31,397 bases of DNA from Echinostoma caproni. Its lineage: Eukaryota; Platyhelminthes; Trematoda; Plagiorchiida; Echinostomatidae. The first letter of the stretch is position 1. Each line of letters begins with the position of its first letter. Of the stretch, positions 11,571 through 20,149 are shown one piece after another. The notes under the pieces are model-generated. The model was not told where the DNA came from, made no database searches, and saw nothing but the letters and a program-made list of their open reading frames with translations. The stretch lies in the NCBI GenBank assembly GCA_900618425.1, contig UZAN01044767.1, forward strand, positions 3,556 to 34,952, read 5' to 3'. The translations under genes and the position numbers were made by a program.

Positions 11571-11585
11571 CAATCACGTGATTGG
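11571..11585. promoter_or_regulatory. CCAAT/E-box 14-bp palindrome
   Basis: CAATCACGTGATTG (11571-11584) is a perfect palindrome centred on the E-box CACGTG. With the next base it contains an inverted CCAAT box. It lies about 70 bp upstream of the minus-strand ORF at 11504. A TTTTATAGC TATA-like stretch and a second CCAAT-type sequence lie between them. The arrangement is promoter-like; binding is not shown. Confidence 0.35.
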
Positions 11586-11599
11586 CGGAGGCTTGGAAG

Positions 11600-12200
11600 A
11601 TCAATGAACTTGTTTTGTACATATTATTTAGACTCCATGATTTTTCTAATTTTTGAGGATTCATTTCACATGCAAATAAGTTAACTGTACAAGACTCGTA
11701 CCTTTTAACATCCTACTCAAACGATTATTGGATAAATGCACTGAAACTGCTGCCCAATGAGAACGTGAGGATCCACCGCGCCATGACAACACAAGACGGG
11801 GAACAATCCGACACATATTCAAAATGAACATTTTTCTTAACCAATCGAAATTCATCTGGATAAAACAGAAATTGTGTCAAGAAGAACTCGAACTGAGATT
11901 TGTCAGAGGCGGTTTATTTAGGGATATATTATGTACATAATATGTATTTGCCTTGATTATTTTTTGATACACTAACCTTTAATTCTTTGGTCTTATTTCT
12001 GTCTCCGTATTGGGAAATTTCGATTTCTGATTACCAGCATGATTCCAAAAATGCCTACTATTCTTGATTCACGTAAACTCGGAGGATTAGAGAAAACCAC
12101 CAATGGTTAATCTTATTTTATGCTACAGTGAGTATTGTCATGTGCGATTCTGTAAAACCAACCGAAACGCTTTGTGATAAAATAGTGTCAATTTCAGATT
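11600..12200. other. No feature recognised
   Basis: AT-rich spacer with no recognisable exon or repeat. Confidence 0.4.
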
Positions 12201-12205
12201 GAATC

Positions 12206-12264
12206 ATGGGAGCTTCGAATGGTAATCTAACAGCAGAACAAAAAAAACATACCTTGAATTTCAG
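12206..12264 (+). CDS. Possible first exon with N-myristoylation signal
   Basis: ATG at 12206 opens MGASNGNLTAEQKKHTLNF, then reaches CAG/GTCAAG at 12262-12270, an acceptable splice donor. Gly2 and small residues at positions 3-6 fit the N-myristoyltransferase consensus. The MGxxNxxL opening resembles neuronal-calcium-sensor-type N-termini, although this is only a short resemblance. Beyond the donor the frame stays open to 12427, but the residues lose that character. No second exon was found. A chance ORF remains quite possible. Confidence 0.25.
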
Positions 12265-12773
12265 GTCAAGTTTTCTACCGATTGCAGTCGGTCGGTGGAT
12301 TCACGACAAGGCGATTTTTCTCCGAAGTGCACAGCGAGGTTCTCGTTTGGTTAATCCTAATAATTCAGTACATTTGAGCAAATCAGTTTTCGCCTACACA
12401 GAATTCCTTCAGCGAATTCACGATTGATTTCACCCACAGTTCTAAAAATGATGGTGCATTTTTTAAAACATCTAAGTTTCTAACGACATTCAATATTTTT
12501 AGCTTGCATGTTCATGCGCTCGAACCTCGTGACAACTGTCGACATCAAATGATGGGCTGAGAAATGCTATCGAAAGGTTTTTCTAAATTCTTTGTATTGG
12601 GATTTAAAAGTCCGCTGAAATGTGAAATTCCTTAGTGACTAAGCTTCCAGTGATGAAATAAAGGGTTATAAGTAGTTGGAGGTCAGTTACTAATGAACTC
12701 ATATGAAACCCTCGTACTCTTTCAAGATTTAGGGGTTTAGATTGGGCTTCAACCGTTTAATAGTGTATGTTTA

Positions 12774-13253
12774 ATGATGTTAATGAATTGTGTATTCCGA
12801 TACTTTTCTGTATTTTGCATGTTCAGAACTTATTCCATTCCAGAATCATATTCTAGAGTAGTAAATATTCAGCTAGTATTTTATACTCATTTTTTAGGTT
12901 TGGATGACAACTACATAGAAATGATTTTTCCTTTGGTACGTCTCTCAATTTACGTTATGATAAATATTGCCAGAGTGTTATCTGTTCGCTCGTGTTCAAC
13001 GAAGTTCTCTCTATTCTCTGATACAATAACAGTACAGATAAAAGTAGATTTTAAGAAAAATAATAATTCATCTCTCACAGCCCTCACAAGTTATCCTCAA
13101 TTAAAAGGAAATCCGGCTTGTGACTATGTGTGGTCAAATCCTTCACTGTATCAGAGACTACTTTCAAGCTATAAATGCATTCAGAAAGTAAACCGGAAAC
13201 TTCCTACATGCCATTGGTTGCTCCCATGCATGGAACGAACGAATCGTGATTAA
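12774..13253 (+). CDS. Longest ORF, unrecognised
   Basis: This 159-codon frame from ATG is the longest in the window. The first 40 residues are low in charge and look non-coding. A strong acceptor (polypyrimidine then TTTTTTAG, ending near 12897) would start an exon at LDDNYIEMIFPL and run to the stop, about 118 residues. The C-terminal part (after FKKNNN) is richer in polar residues and has the motif YVWSNPSLYQRLL. No domain is recognised. It may be a 3' exon or a chance frame. Confidence 0.2.
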   Translation: MMLMNCVFRYFSVFCMFRTYSIPESYSRVVNIQLVFYTHFLGLDDNYIEMIFPLVRLSIYVMINIARVLSVRSCSTKFSLFSDTITVQIKVDFKKNNNSSLTALTSYPQLKGNPACDYVWSNPSLYQRLLSSYKCIQKVNRKLPTCHWLLPCMERTNRD

Positions 13254-13479
13254 TAAGCAGTCATGATAAGCTCAATCAACCACTTGAAAACATCTTATGT
13301 CCTGCATGTTCCTCCTTAATGAATATACTATAAGAGACAACCAGTTATTCTCCTCTGCCCCATGATACGAGAAGAACTTGTTATGATTCGAGCGCTTACA
13401 CCATGCGTATCTAATCAGCACATAGTTGGTTCAGATGAAAACCCTCGCTTGTCTGTAAGTGATTAGTATGAAGTCGGTT

Positions 13480-13740
13480 TCTAAGGAGGATATCTTGGAA
13501 TTTGGCCTCAAAGCCTATTTCTCCTCCATTTATCTTGAAAATATGGAAAAGGATTCTCTATTTTTAGAATGCAGTTTCACTACACACCCAGGTTAAAGAA
13601 TTGGCAGTCTCTTGAAATCCCTAGTTGAACCGGAGTGTGTTGAAAACATCATAGCGGACTCCGTACGCAAGCTTTCGCATTCGTTACCACTTCAAACAAA
13701 TATCGGCACAGATAAATCGCAAACCTATCCTCCAGGGTAG
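13480..13740 (+). pseudogene. Possible retroelement coding remnant
   Basis: In frame from about 13486 the sequence reads LKAYFSSIYLENMEKDSLFL. It hits one stop near 13594, then stays open for about 45 codons to 13740. The YFSSIY step recalls the segment before the reverse transcriptase in non-LTR elements (xxFFSSVFT). The evidence is short and could be chance. No catalytic motif is visible. Confidence 0.2.
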
Positions 13741-13839
13741 CTGAACATGTTGGTATAGGCTATGCTCTTGAAGAGACAAATATTGCTGTTCTAGAGTCTG
13801 ATAGATATCTAATCATTTTTCTGTGTCAGCCTCCGTTTC

Positions 13840-14920
13840 CTGATCCGCGGATGAAATAAAAAAACAATTATTTGACATAATGTGGTTTCCGCGTAAGATA
13901 TCTATTTTACTCCATCTTGTACCCCAGACTACATATTATTTTTCCCATCGATGGGCGGAATTTTGAGTGATTGTCACAGGTTTCTTTCTTTAGAACGGAT
14001 ACCTCATCAGGATAGTTCTTATTCAGTGATAATAGGCATAGATTTTAAAGGAACTACCCAGCAGCAAAAACCTCAATTCAATGATTCATCCACTAGCTAT
14101 TATATGAAAGTTTACATTATTGTCCGAATGATAATGATTTCTTTTTAATTCTATAGCCGTATGTCAATCAGACATCATTCATTACGGAACACGCATTGTT
14201 TCAGGCGATAATGGAATTTAGGCGGATGACTTTTTCACGTGTGATGATGGTCATGGAAGATCGCGTCGACTTCTAATCACTTTAGACCGATTGCGGCGAC
14301 CGGAACAAAAGAGGCGAAATGCCTTGGTCATAATAACCAAGTGTAAAGCAGTTGAAATATTGTTGGTACTAGTCACTCCAATCTTTGGACCAATCAGGGT
14401 GCTGTTCTCGAATAAATGTCTGCTCATGCGACCAATATATTTTGTCTTACATGATTGGGGAACTGAAAGAAATGACCAAAACCGAAAATTTGTCTCTGGC
14501 AAAATTTCATCGCGACATTGAAAAAAATCCGATAAACGAAGAAAGCTATTATTTTTCGATAATTCCTCAACTGATTATTTGCAATAACCATCGAGTACGG
14601 TGCTCTCTTATCCTCTTCGTTGTACGTCTACGTAACTAGCTCCTCACAGGCTAGTAGACAAATAGATGCACATGGAAGTGGCTCATTACTACATTCTTTC
14701 TTTGAGATGGAAATGGATGGCAGGCGAAGAAGAGAAACTGCTGCGAAGTGCCTCCGTAGTCAGTAGTCTCCATATCATTTGGCTCACCGTTCATGCCACC
14801 CAATCCGACATCGAGTCCCTCCTCTTATGTTAAAAATAGAGATACAGTGGTTTTTCCCTTAATGTAAAAACTTATGGTTTTCCCGGAGTTTCCATAGATG
14901 TTTGTCAAGTCAACGATCCG
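13840..14920. other. No feature recognised
   Basis: Short overlapping frames on both strands near 14250-14640 look like chance ORFs. No splice-bounded exon or repeat was recognised. Confidence 0.4.
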
Positions 14921-14925
14921 GATAA

Positions 14926-15111
14926 TCATTCTTCCTTAATTAATTCCCTATTTACTTCATGTTGTCGGTTACGATATTTGAAGTGCCCGTTCTCGGTGTT
15001 TGTCTCGCTAGGCAGTGCGTCAAGTTCTTTTTTGTTTAATTGGTGTGAAACTGTCGAAATGAATGTATTAGCCCGTCTTAATTTCGTCTGGGCTTCTTCA
15101 GATAGGAACAC
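14926..15111 (-). pseudogene. PLE-like leader with hammerhead-type relic
   Basis: The minus strand has CTGAAGA (15095-15101, fitting CUGANGA). It is followed directly by a 5-bp stem AGCCC/GGGCT (15090-15094 with 15070-15074) and then AATAC, where a hammerhead would need GAAAC. The same stretch is translated as SEEAQTKLRRANTF in an open frame of 61 codons. The layout resembles the hammerhead-bearing leader of Penelope-like elements, but two essential A-rich core positions are changed. A chance stem is possible. Confidence 0.25.
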
Positions 15112-15194
15112 TACAGTTACGTCAGTTGAACACGTAAGAATGGCCTAGAAATGAACATACTACGAAGCTTCGTGGCGAGGGATCTTTTTTCCTA

Positions 15195-15330
15195 ACTGTT
15201 GTCACCCTCAGCAGTCTGGATAGCGGTTTCTTCGCAACGGTAGTGACAATGTTTGACAAAGTAAGACGCCTCAAAGTTCTGCCTGTGAATAGTTCTCATT
15301 TTGAAGAAAACTTCTCGAATAAATCTCAGC
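15195..15330 (-). repeat. Diverged repeat, copy 1
   Basis: Shares an ordered set of similar blocks with 18185-18305. The clearest is GAAAACTTCTCGAATAA (around 15305-15322 and 18274-18289), with weaker matches around the GTTTCyTC and CAGtCTg steps. On the minus strand one frame reads SKLRFIREVFFKMR here and QLRFELIREVFPVRN in the other copy, which suggests a common coding ancestor. Element type is not recognised. Confidence 0.3.
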
Positions 15331-16003
15331 TTACTCTGAATGATATCATTTATGCATATTCCCCGCTCTGTGGCAGTTGGACACTAAATTAGGCTAATTT
15401 TTCGTCCCACTGGCACAAAGCTTTTTAAATGTATATGCTATTTATTTCATGGTGGCTTCCTGTAGATGGTGCATTGGGGAGCCCCGTTTGATCCTAAATC
15501 TAGAAGAATATGCCACCTGTTCATTCTCTTCTTTCTCAAGAGTGAACTTTTTATTTGGTTGCATTCAGTTAGATATTTTTAATGGCTAGAAGAGGTTTAC
15601 AGTGTAATCAATTAAACGCAAAATGCCATCAACACAACATTTGCAGAAGGTGAAATGATCAATTATCCGCTTGATATCATTCACTGTCGTATCCGTGAAG
15701 ACATCTAAGAAAAGTACTCGGGGTTAACGCTACCACATCTGTTTTAAGATAACTTTAGTCGTTTTATTTGAAGTGTCCGTCGTGTGCAGAAATGTTGCGA
15801 TGTTTTGAGATTACCAAATGCTGGAACGATTTCACGACTGTTAATTTTTTATGTGAATAGGTTTCTATTCAGCAGTTTCAGCAATGGTAACTGATGTCGA
15901 GTGATATCAAATGCATTCAGGTTAGGCTTTAGTCCTTAATTCTAGACACCGCAGCGTCTTTGAGAGCGAGTTTTCTCTTTGTTCAGTTTATTCTTCCCCC
16001 TGG

Positions 16004-16108
16004 CTATTTTCTAATGTTACTGAGTTTGTATTTTATCTTGCTGGTGTAGTGGGATCCATTCAAAACGACTATCCCGACACCTTTAACTGGTTTCATAGGA
16101 ATAATATT
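16004..16108 (-). pseudogene. PLE reverse-transcriptase N-terminal remnant
   Basis: The minus frame reads NIIPMKPVKGVGIVVLNG and then SHYTSKIKYKLSN before a stop at 16004. Penelope-like reverse transcriptases carry a conserved block of the form IxPADKGxxxVVLDxxxYxxKxxxLLxD just before the catalytic fingers, and this fragment follows it step by step. ADKG has become VKG and the Asp of VVLD is Asn, so it is decayed. Stops flank it on both sides within about 35 codons. No YxDD or LPKxHK block was found nearby. Confidence 0.45.
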
Positions 16109-16109
16109 T

Positions 16110-17240
16110 TAAATTTCCATCAGATCCTTCAACCTTTCCTGATGGTCAGCGTTCAATAATCAGTTTGGCAATGGTTTACTCCCCAAGAGTTGGTGTTACG
16201 TTCTGAGTACATTCGATTACATATCCTTTATATCTAAGGACCAGTGGGAAGCAGATCTGAAAAGTAGGAATGGGGATTTTCAAAATTTACCCTTAGATGT
16301 AGTTGTTAGGTCATCTTAAATAGGATAACAAAAAGTTGGGTTCCAGTGAATTGCTTCCAGGAAGGTCCGTGTAAAGCTGAATGGAATGGCATGCAGTAAT
16401 TACTATATGATAAATCTGCCTCGATTACTTAAGGCGGTGTAAAACATCCGCTCAAAGGCCATTTGAGAGATGAAGGAAATTACCTCTCTCTGCTGCCTCA
16501 GATGAGTAGGTGGTTAGGTAAAGAAGGTAGTGATCAAAAAGCAAAAAGTTGTGAAGCATGCTTCCAAAAAGTGGAGTCAAGATCAAAACACTGGACTCCA
16601 AGACCGGAGAGTTACTGTCAGTCTCCCGAAGTACATCGTGACGATCCTCTTAACAGATGCTGTAGATAGCGCTAAACTCATTGATGAAAGATTAAATCAA
16701 ATGACATGATTTTAACAAACGAATATTGTAGTGTTATAGTTCCACAAAGCGGAAACTGGGAGAGGATAGTATTTATTACGAATAACGGTCAGGCTATCGG
16801 TAAATTTGCAACAACAAAACATCTAATTTGGAACGAGTCATCAGAATTCCCATACGCACACAGGAAAATATTGGAACGGTTCACTACTAGATAAAAATTT
16901 TTGTAGCTACCATACGGAGCACAGAAAGTCGCACCAACAGGTTTCCCACATTTTAATTATTAAAATAAACCACCAGTAGCATCTTTTCGCGAACTACTCA
17001 CAATTGTGAGTAGTATCTCACAACAGTAGCACTTTGGCACAGACGCACTGGTGGAAGCTAAAGCAAATTTCCAGTATAACGCGGAGGTTAATTCAAAATC
17101 CTGTAGACAAAGTCTCTTGTGTGGAACGGTACAAAATAAAACAAACTGGGTTTATTATGCAATAGAAATGTTTGTGATAACCAACAAAGAGCACTGGAGA
17201 GCTGTTTTGTCCTATTTGGGACTTGTCAGCAGTGAGTACT
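16110..17240. other. No gene recognised
   Basis: A 68-codon frame at 16463-16669 is rich in charged residues and cysteines, and contains a fair donor (TTAG/GTAAAG near 16518). I could not assign it. A second frame at 16706-16894 has no motif. The rest is spacer. Confidence 0.3.
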
Positions 17241-17244
17241 TTTT

Positions 17245-17320
17245 GTGCCCCTGTCAGGACTCGAACCGTGATCAGTCCGATCGGAACTTCAAACCCTTAC
17301 CCCTGAGCTACACGGCCGAC
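17245..17320 (-). repeat. tRNA-like element A (SINE head)
   Basis: On the minus strand a good A-box (GTGTAGCTCAGGGGTAAGGG, ending about 17313) is followed by a B-box GGTTCGAGTCC (around 17262-17272). The D-arm is tRNA-like. T-stem pairing is poor (only the inner two pairs form) and the acceptor halves do not match. It is therefore a SINE promoter or tRNA pseudogene rather than a working tRNA gene. It is the first of three tRNA-like units in 365 bp. Confidence 0.5.
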
Positions 17321-17381
17321 GGTCATTACCTTGTGCGAATGGCTCAATTAATTTATTATGTTCATATCTTGAAAAGATCTG

Positions 17382-17460
17382 TAGCCTCGCAGGATTCGAA
17401 CCCACGCATGGACGCCGCCTACGCTTTTGTAAAGCGCACGCTCTGCCATTTCAGCTACTA
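17382..17460 (-). repeat. tRNA-like element B, left arm of inverted repeat
   Basis: The minus strand reads GTAGCTGAAATGGCAGAGCG (A-box region), then GGGTTCGAATCC (B-box). Between them is a foldable anticodon arm (GCGCT, loop TTACAAA, AGCGT), and a long variable segment of about 13 bases precedes the T-arm, as in type II tRNAs. The 5' acceptor strand is degraded relative to the 3' strand (GAGGCTA). It is nearly identical in its central 50 bases to element C on the other strand. Confidence 0.55.
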
Positions 17461-17530
17461 AGTGATATGCCATATGCGTCTGTAATCTGGATGGCTAATT
17501 CGAATGTGAAAAGATCATTGCTATCGGTGT

Positions 17531-17608
17531 GGCCACGTAGCTCCATAGCGTGCGCTGTAGAAAAGTGTAGGCGGCGTCCATGCGTGGGTTCGAATCCCAC
17601 CGAGGCAA
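17531..17608 (+). repeat. tRNA-like element C, right arm of inverted repeat
   Basis: Plus-strand copy of element B. It has GTAGCTCC (A-box, with a small deletion), a foldable anticodon arm (GCGCT, loop GTAGAAA, AGTGT) and the segment GTAGGCGGCGTCCATGCG. A perfect T-arm GTGGG-TTCGAAT-CCCAC precedes CGAGGCA. The anticodon position would read AGA (Ser-like), and the long variable region would suit Ser. The D-arm deletion and weak acceptor pairing argue for a pseudogene or SINE. An open frame at 17051-17461 is a shadow of elements A and B. Confidence 0.55.
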
Positions 17609-17609
17609 C

Positions 17610-18125
17610 TGAACTTTGCACAATCTCGACATAAAAGCATCAATCTTCCAAAAAACAATTTGAACAAAAAAAAACGAAGTTACTAAACTTAACAATTGAC
17701 TATTATTAGGCCAATTTTGCTAACATATAGATAGATTGTGGAGAAAAAGTGATCTCTGGTGCGCATTGATTCTTCACATCAGTCTTATGTGTTTCTAAAA
17801 ATAACTATACAGTTATTGAAAAACTCGTGCGACACTCCTCCTAACGCTTAGTATTTCGAGTCTTATTCACAGGATCGAATATGATATTGCCCCACATCAG
17901 ACGCAACATATCTAATATAATATCCATTTATGTCTTTGCTTATACTAGTGGAACGATACTAAAATGTACGATTTCTCTAGTTTGACGATGGTTGCTAGTG
18001 TATGAGTTGTAAAATAACAAAGCCATAGTAAGAAACAAAAATAGAACTTATCTATCGAAATCCCCAATAGACTTGGTACCGGTATTGTGCTTTCATCTGC
18101 TTCGTGTTTTATTTGCATTTCTTCA
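17610..18125. other. No gene recognised
   Basis: A minus-strand frame at 17945-18136 begins after a CCCCCAG acceptor-like site and reads NEEMQIKHEADEST, which is exon-like, but it then turns hydrophobic and ends. I could not assign it. Confidence 0.3.
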
Positions 18126-18184
18126 TTTATGGGCACTGGGGGACAGTCGCTTTTGTATGGAGTCCATCAAGATGACTATCCAAC

Positions 18185-18305
18185 AGACTTTGCCAGTTTC
18201 CTCTAATGCATACTACACCCAAACCACTAACGACCACTGTCGAGGCAGTTAGCTTGTTCCTGTTTCTAACAGGGAAAACTTCTCGAATAAGTTCAAATCT
18301 CAATT
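18185..18305 (-). repeat. Diverged repeat, copy 2
   Basis: Partner of 15195-15330, sharing AAAACTTCTCGAATAA and further weaker blocks in the same order. It lies inside a 104-codon minus-strand open frame (18127-18441) whose middle reads QLRFELIREVFPVRN. The open frame suggests a younger or less decayed copy of an unrecognised coding repeat. Confidence 0.3.
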
Positions 18306-18449
18306 GCTGGGCGGTATCTAAATGAATTTGGCCTTGTAATTGACTCCTCCAGAAAATCCATGAATGTGGAAAAATAAAGTTGAATGAGATCTGACCGTTT
18401 TCTACTACCAACCTCGAATGAGAAGATTTTCTATTCCTCATCTGTGAAA

Positions 18450-19190
18450 ATATGACTTCGATGAATGCATCTTGAGAGCGACAGTTATCGAAAACCGGCC
18501 TTATCAGTGCAAGAAATTTCGCGATATCTAGATTGATGTGTGCAGGAGACCACCTACAAGGCGCTCAGTACTTACTTCCCTTCCAACTCGTTAGGCGGGA
18601 AGGATATTTACTTATTTCAATAGGTTAGACGTTATTCATTGGAAAACTAGTTCAGGAGATAATTTTTAGGAAGTAAAAAGACATTCACATTCAAGACATT
18701 CATTCATTCATCTGTGCAAGCCAGGTTTATGTGCTTCTCGATTAAGTTGCCTTTTGAATTTAATTATAAACCAAAACCTTGCTATTGTTTCATCCGGTTT
18801 GGATATGGCGACACAAGAAAACGCTCATTCAACAAGCCGCACATTTCAAGGTTAACTTACATGTTTCTCGGACTGAATTTTCAGTTCTTTAAGTATCATG
18901 GATAATGCGTGAGTAGTAGCAAAATTATTTATCAATTTATTTGGACTAGTAAATTTTCATTAATTGGCTTATTTACAGTGCACTGAATGAAAAGAGATAA
19001 GCTATTTAGCAAATGCCTCTTTAAATAAATAAACACTCATTAAACAGGAGTCATTTTTTAGAAAGAATGATGCTTTGCATAACATATTTTCTAAATCTGA
19101 GCTGTCACCTTCAAGTCACAAGTTTCACGATCTTTATTGGAATGCATGGACTCATTTAATGTAGTTTGATCCCGTGGAAGCCACTTGCTG
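18450..19190. other. No feature recognised
   Basis: AT-rich spacer. A small ATTC-rich tandem stretch lies near 18680-18712. Confidence 0.4.
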
Positions 19191-19197
19191 CCAGCAT

Positions 19198-19350
19198 GAG
19201 AAATATTCACACGGAAGATCGGTCAAGCAATGGAGGAGATGACGGATCTGAGGAATGTGAAATTCCATCGGCGCAAACTGACCATATCCACTTCACAGAC
19301 TCTGCCAATGAGAGTGTGATTTCTTTGGAGAAGCTCGGTCAGTGGCAGTA
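19198..19350 (+). CDS. Acidic exon-like ORF, unassigned
   Basis: Immediately after an acceptor-like TTGCTGCCAG, ATG at 19198 opens MRNIHTEDRSSNGGDDGSEE and continues 51 codons to a stop. The residues are acidic, serine-rich and hydrophilic. After about 30 bases with stops in this frame, another frame reads KLTGTEETKKTKRTESTRRI for about 50 codons. The whole 19200-19800 stretch has unusually few stops and ends in a hammerhead-like motif. It may be a decayed element ORF broken by frameshifts rather than a host exon. Confidence 0.25.
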
Positions 19351-19591
19351 ACTAACCAACTACCGAGATTTCAAATAAGTAGTTCGGTTTCCCCAATAAA
19401 CTCACTGGCACTGAAGAGACCAAGAAGACAAAGCGAACCGAATCGACAAGGCGAATTGTGCTGATCCAGCGCTCAGCCGGGAAGAAACACGATGTGGTTT
19501 CAGAACAACATATGGAAACCGATGTTCTGGATTAACCTAGATCCACACGGTTAAAACAACAATCATGTTGTAAGACGAAAAAAACTGCACA

Positions 19592-19634
19592 AGCACTGAT
19601 GATGTCACCTCGGCTGGTGATGAAACTTTTGCAA
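19592..19634 (+). ncRNA. Second hammerhead-like motif, PLE/retroelement type
   Basis: CTGATGA (19596-19602) is followed by one extra T and then a strong 6-bp stem II, GTCACC (19604-19609) with GGTGAT (19616-19621), around TCGGCT. GAAAC (19622-19626) follows. Stem I is GCA (19593-19595) with TGC (19630-19632). Stem III would be the minimal A-C type seen in retroelement hammerheads that work as dimers. Here the triplet before stem I is TTT (19627-19629) rather than GTC, so C15.2 is unpaired and cleavage would be poor. An extra base between A9 and stem II occurs in some natural hammerheads. Confidence 0.5.
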
Positions 19635-19639
19635 ACAAA

Positions 19640-19803
19640 TTACCAAGCTCGGCGAACAGGCGAAATGGAATTCAGTTCACCCGAGCTACGAGAACCGATT
19701 TTCAATATTTTGTGAACAACTATTGCTCACTACTGGTTCATCCAATACATTCCTTGGCAAAAGCTATTCAATCGACCCTACTTCTTTCTTGTGTGGCCTT
19801 GTG
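19640..19803 (+). pseudogene. Open stretch downstream of hammerhead motif
   Basis: A frame open from about 19576 passes through the hammerhead-like motif as STDDVTSAGDETFANKLPSS and continues to a stop at 19801-19803. There is no ATG at its start. Translation through such a leader is typical of repeat-derived ORFs in databases, so I read it as element sequence, not a host gene. Confidence 0.3.
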
Positions 19804-19958
19804 ACCTTATTTTCACTTTTTACTCTCTTGAGACTTCAGTAACTAACTGAAGTATGACTTTACTTACGTTTGCCATTCCCCATCTTTGTATGCTATGCTT
19901 TTATTCCCGTAAAAGGAAACATTACCTGACTATAATTTGAAAGCCATACATTTCTTAC

Positions 19959-20125
19959 GAGGTGGGCATAGTTTGGTACAACTTTTAGTCAAGCAACGTT
20001 TCGGAGAACATGCACAAAAGCAGATGTAGTGTATTGGATCTAGTTGAGGCTGATCACACTTCCTTGAATGGTGGGACTGGTATCCATCGACAAGTGTGAA
20101 ACAAGGTTGTAGATTTATTTCACTG
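19959..20125 (-). CDS. Cysteine-rich exon candidate
   Basis: The minus strand has an acceptor-like TGCTGTCAG and then encodes about 55 residues with nine cysteines. The clearest part is YICFCACSPKRCLTKSC followed by TKLCPP. It ends at a strong donor, GTAAGA (reading away from 19958). If not spliced, the frame continues 9 codons to a stop at 19930. Cysteine density and two clean splice sites support a secreted or metal-binding peptide exon. The spacing matches no family I know: not Kunitz, thyroglobulin or EGF. Confidence 0.35.
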
Positions 20126-20149
20126 CTGACAGCAGAATTTTTTATCATT

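Noticed and set aside
12510..12540. Minus-strand GAGGTTCGAGCGC as a B-box
   Set aside because: No clear A-box at the right distance.
13951..14148. 65-codon ATG ORF as a gene
   Set aside because: No motif, splice support or coding bias.
17051..17461. 136-codon ORF as a protein gene
   Set aside because: It runs through two tRNA-like elements on the opposite strand; openness comes from their sequence.
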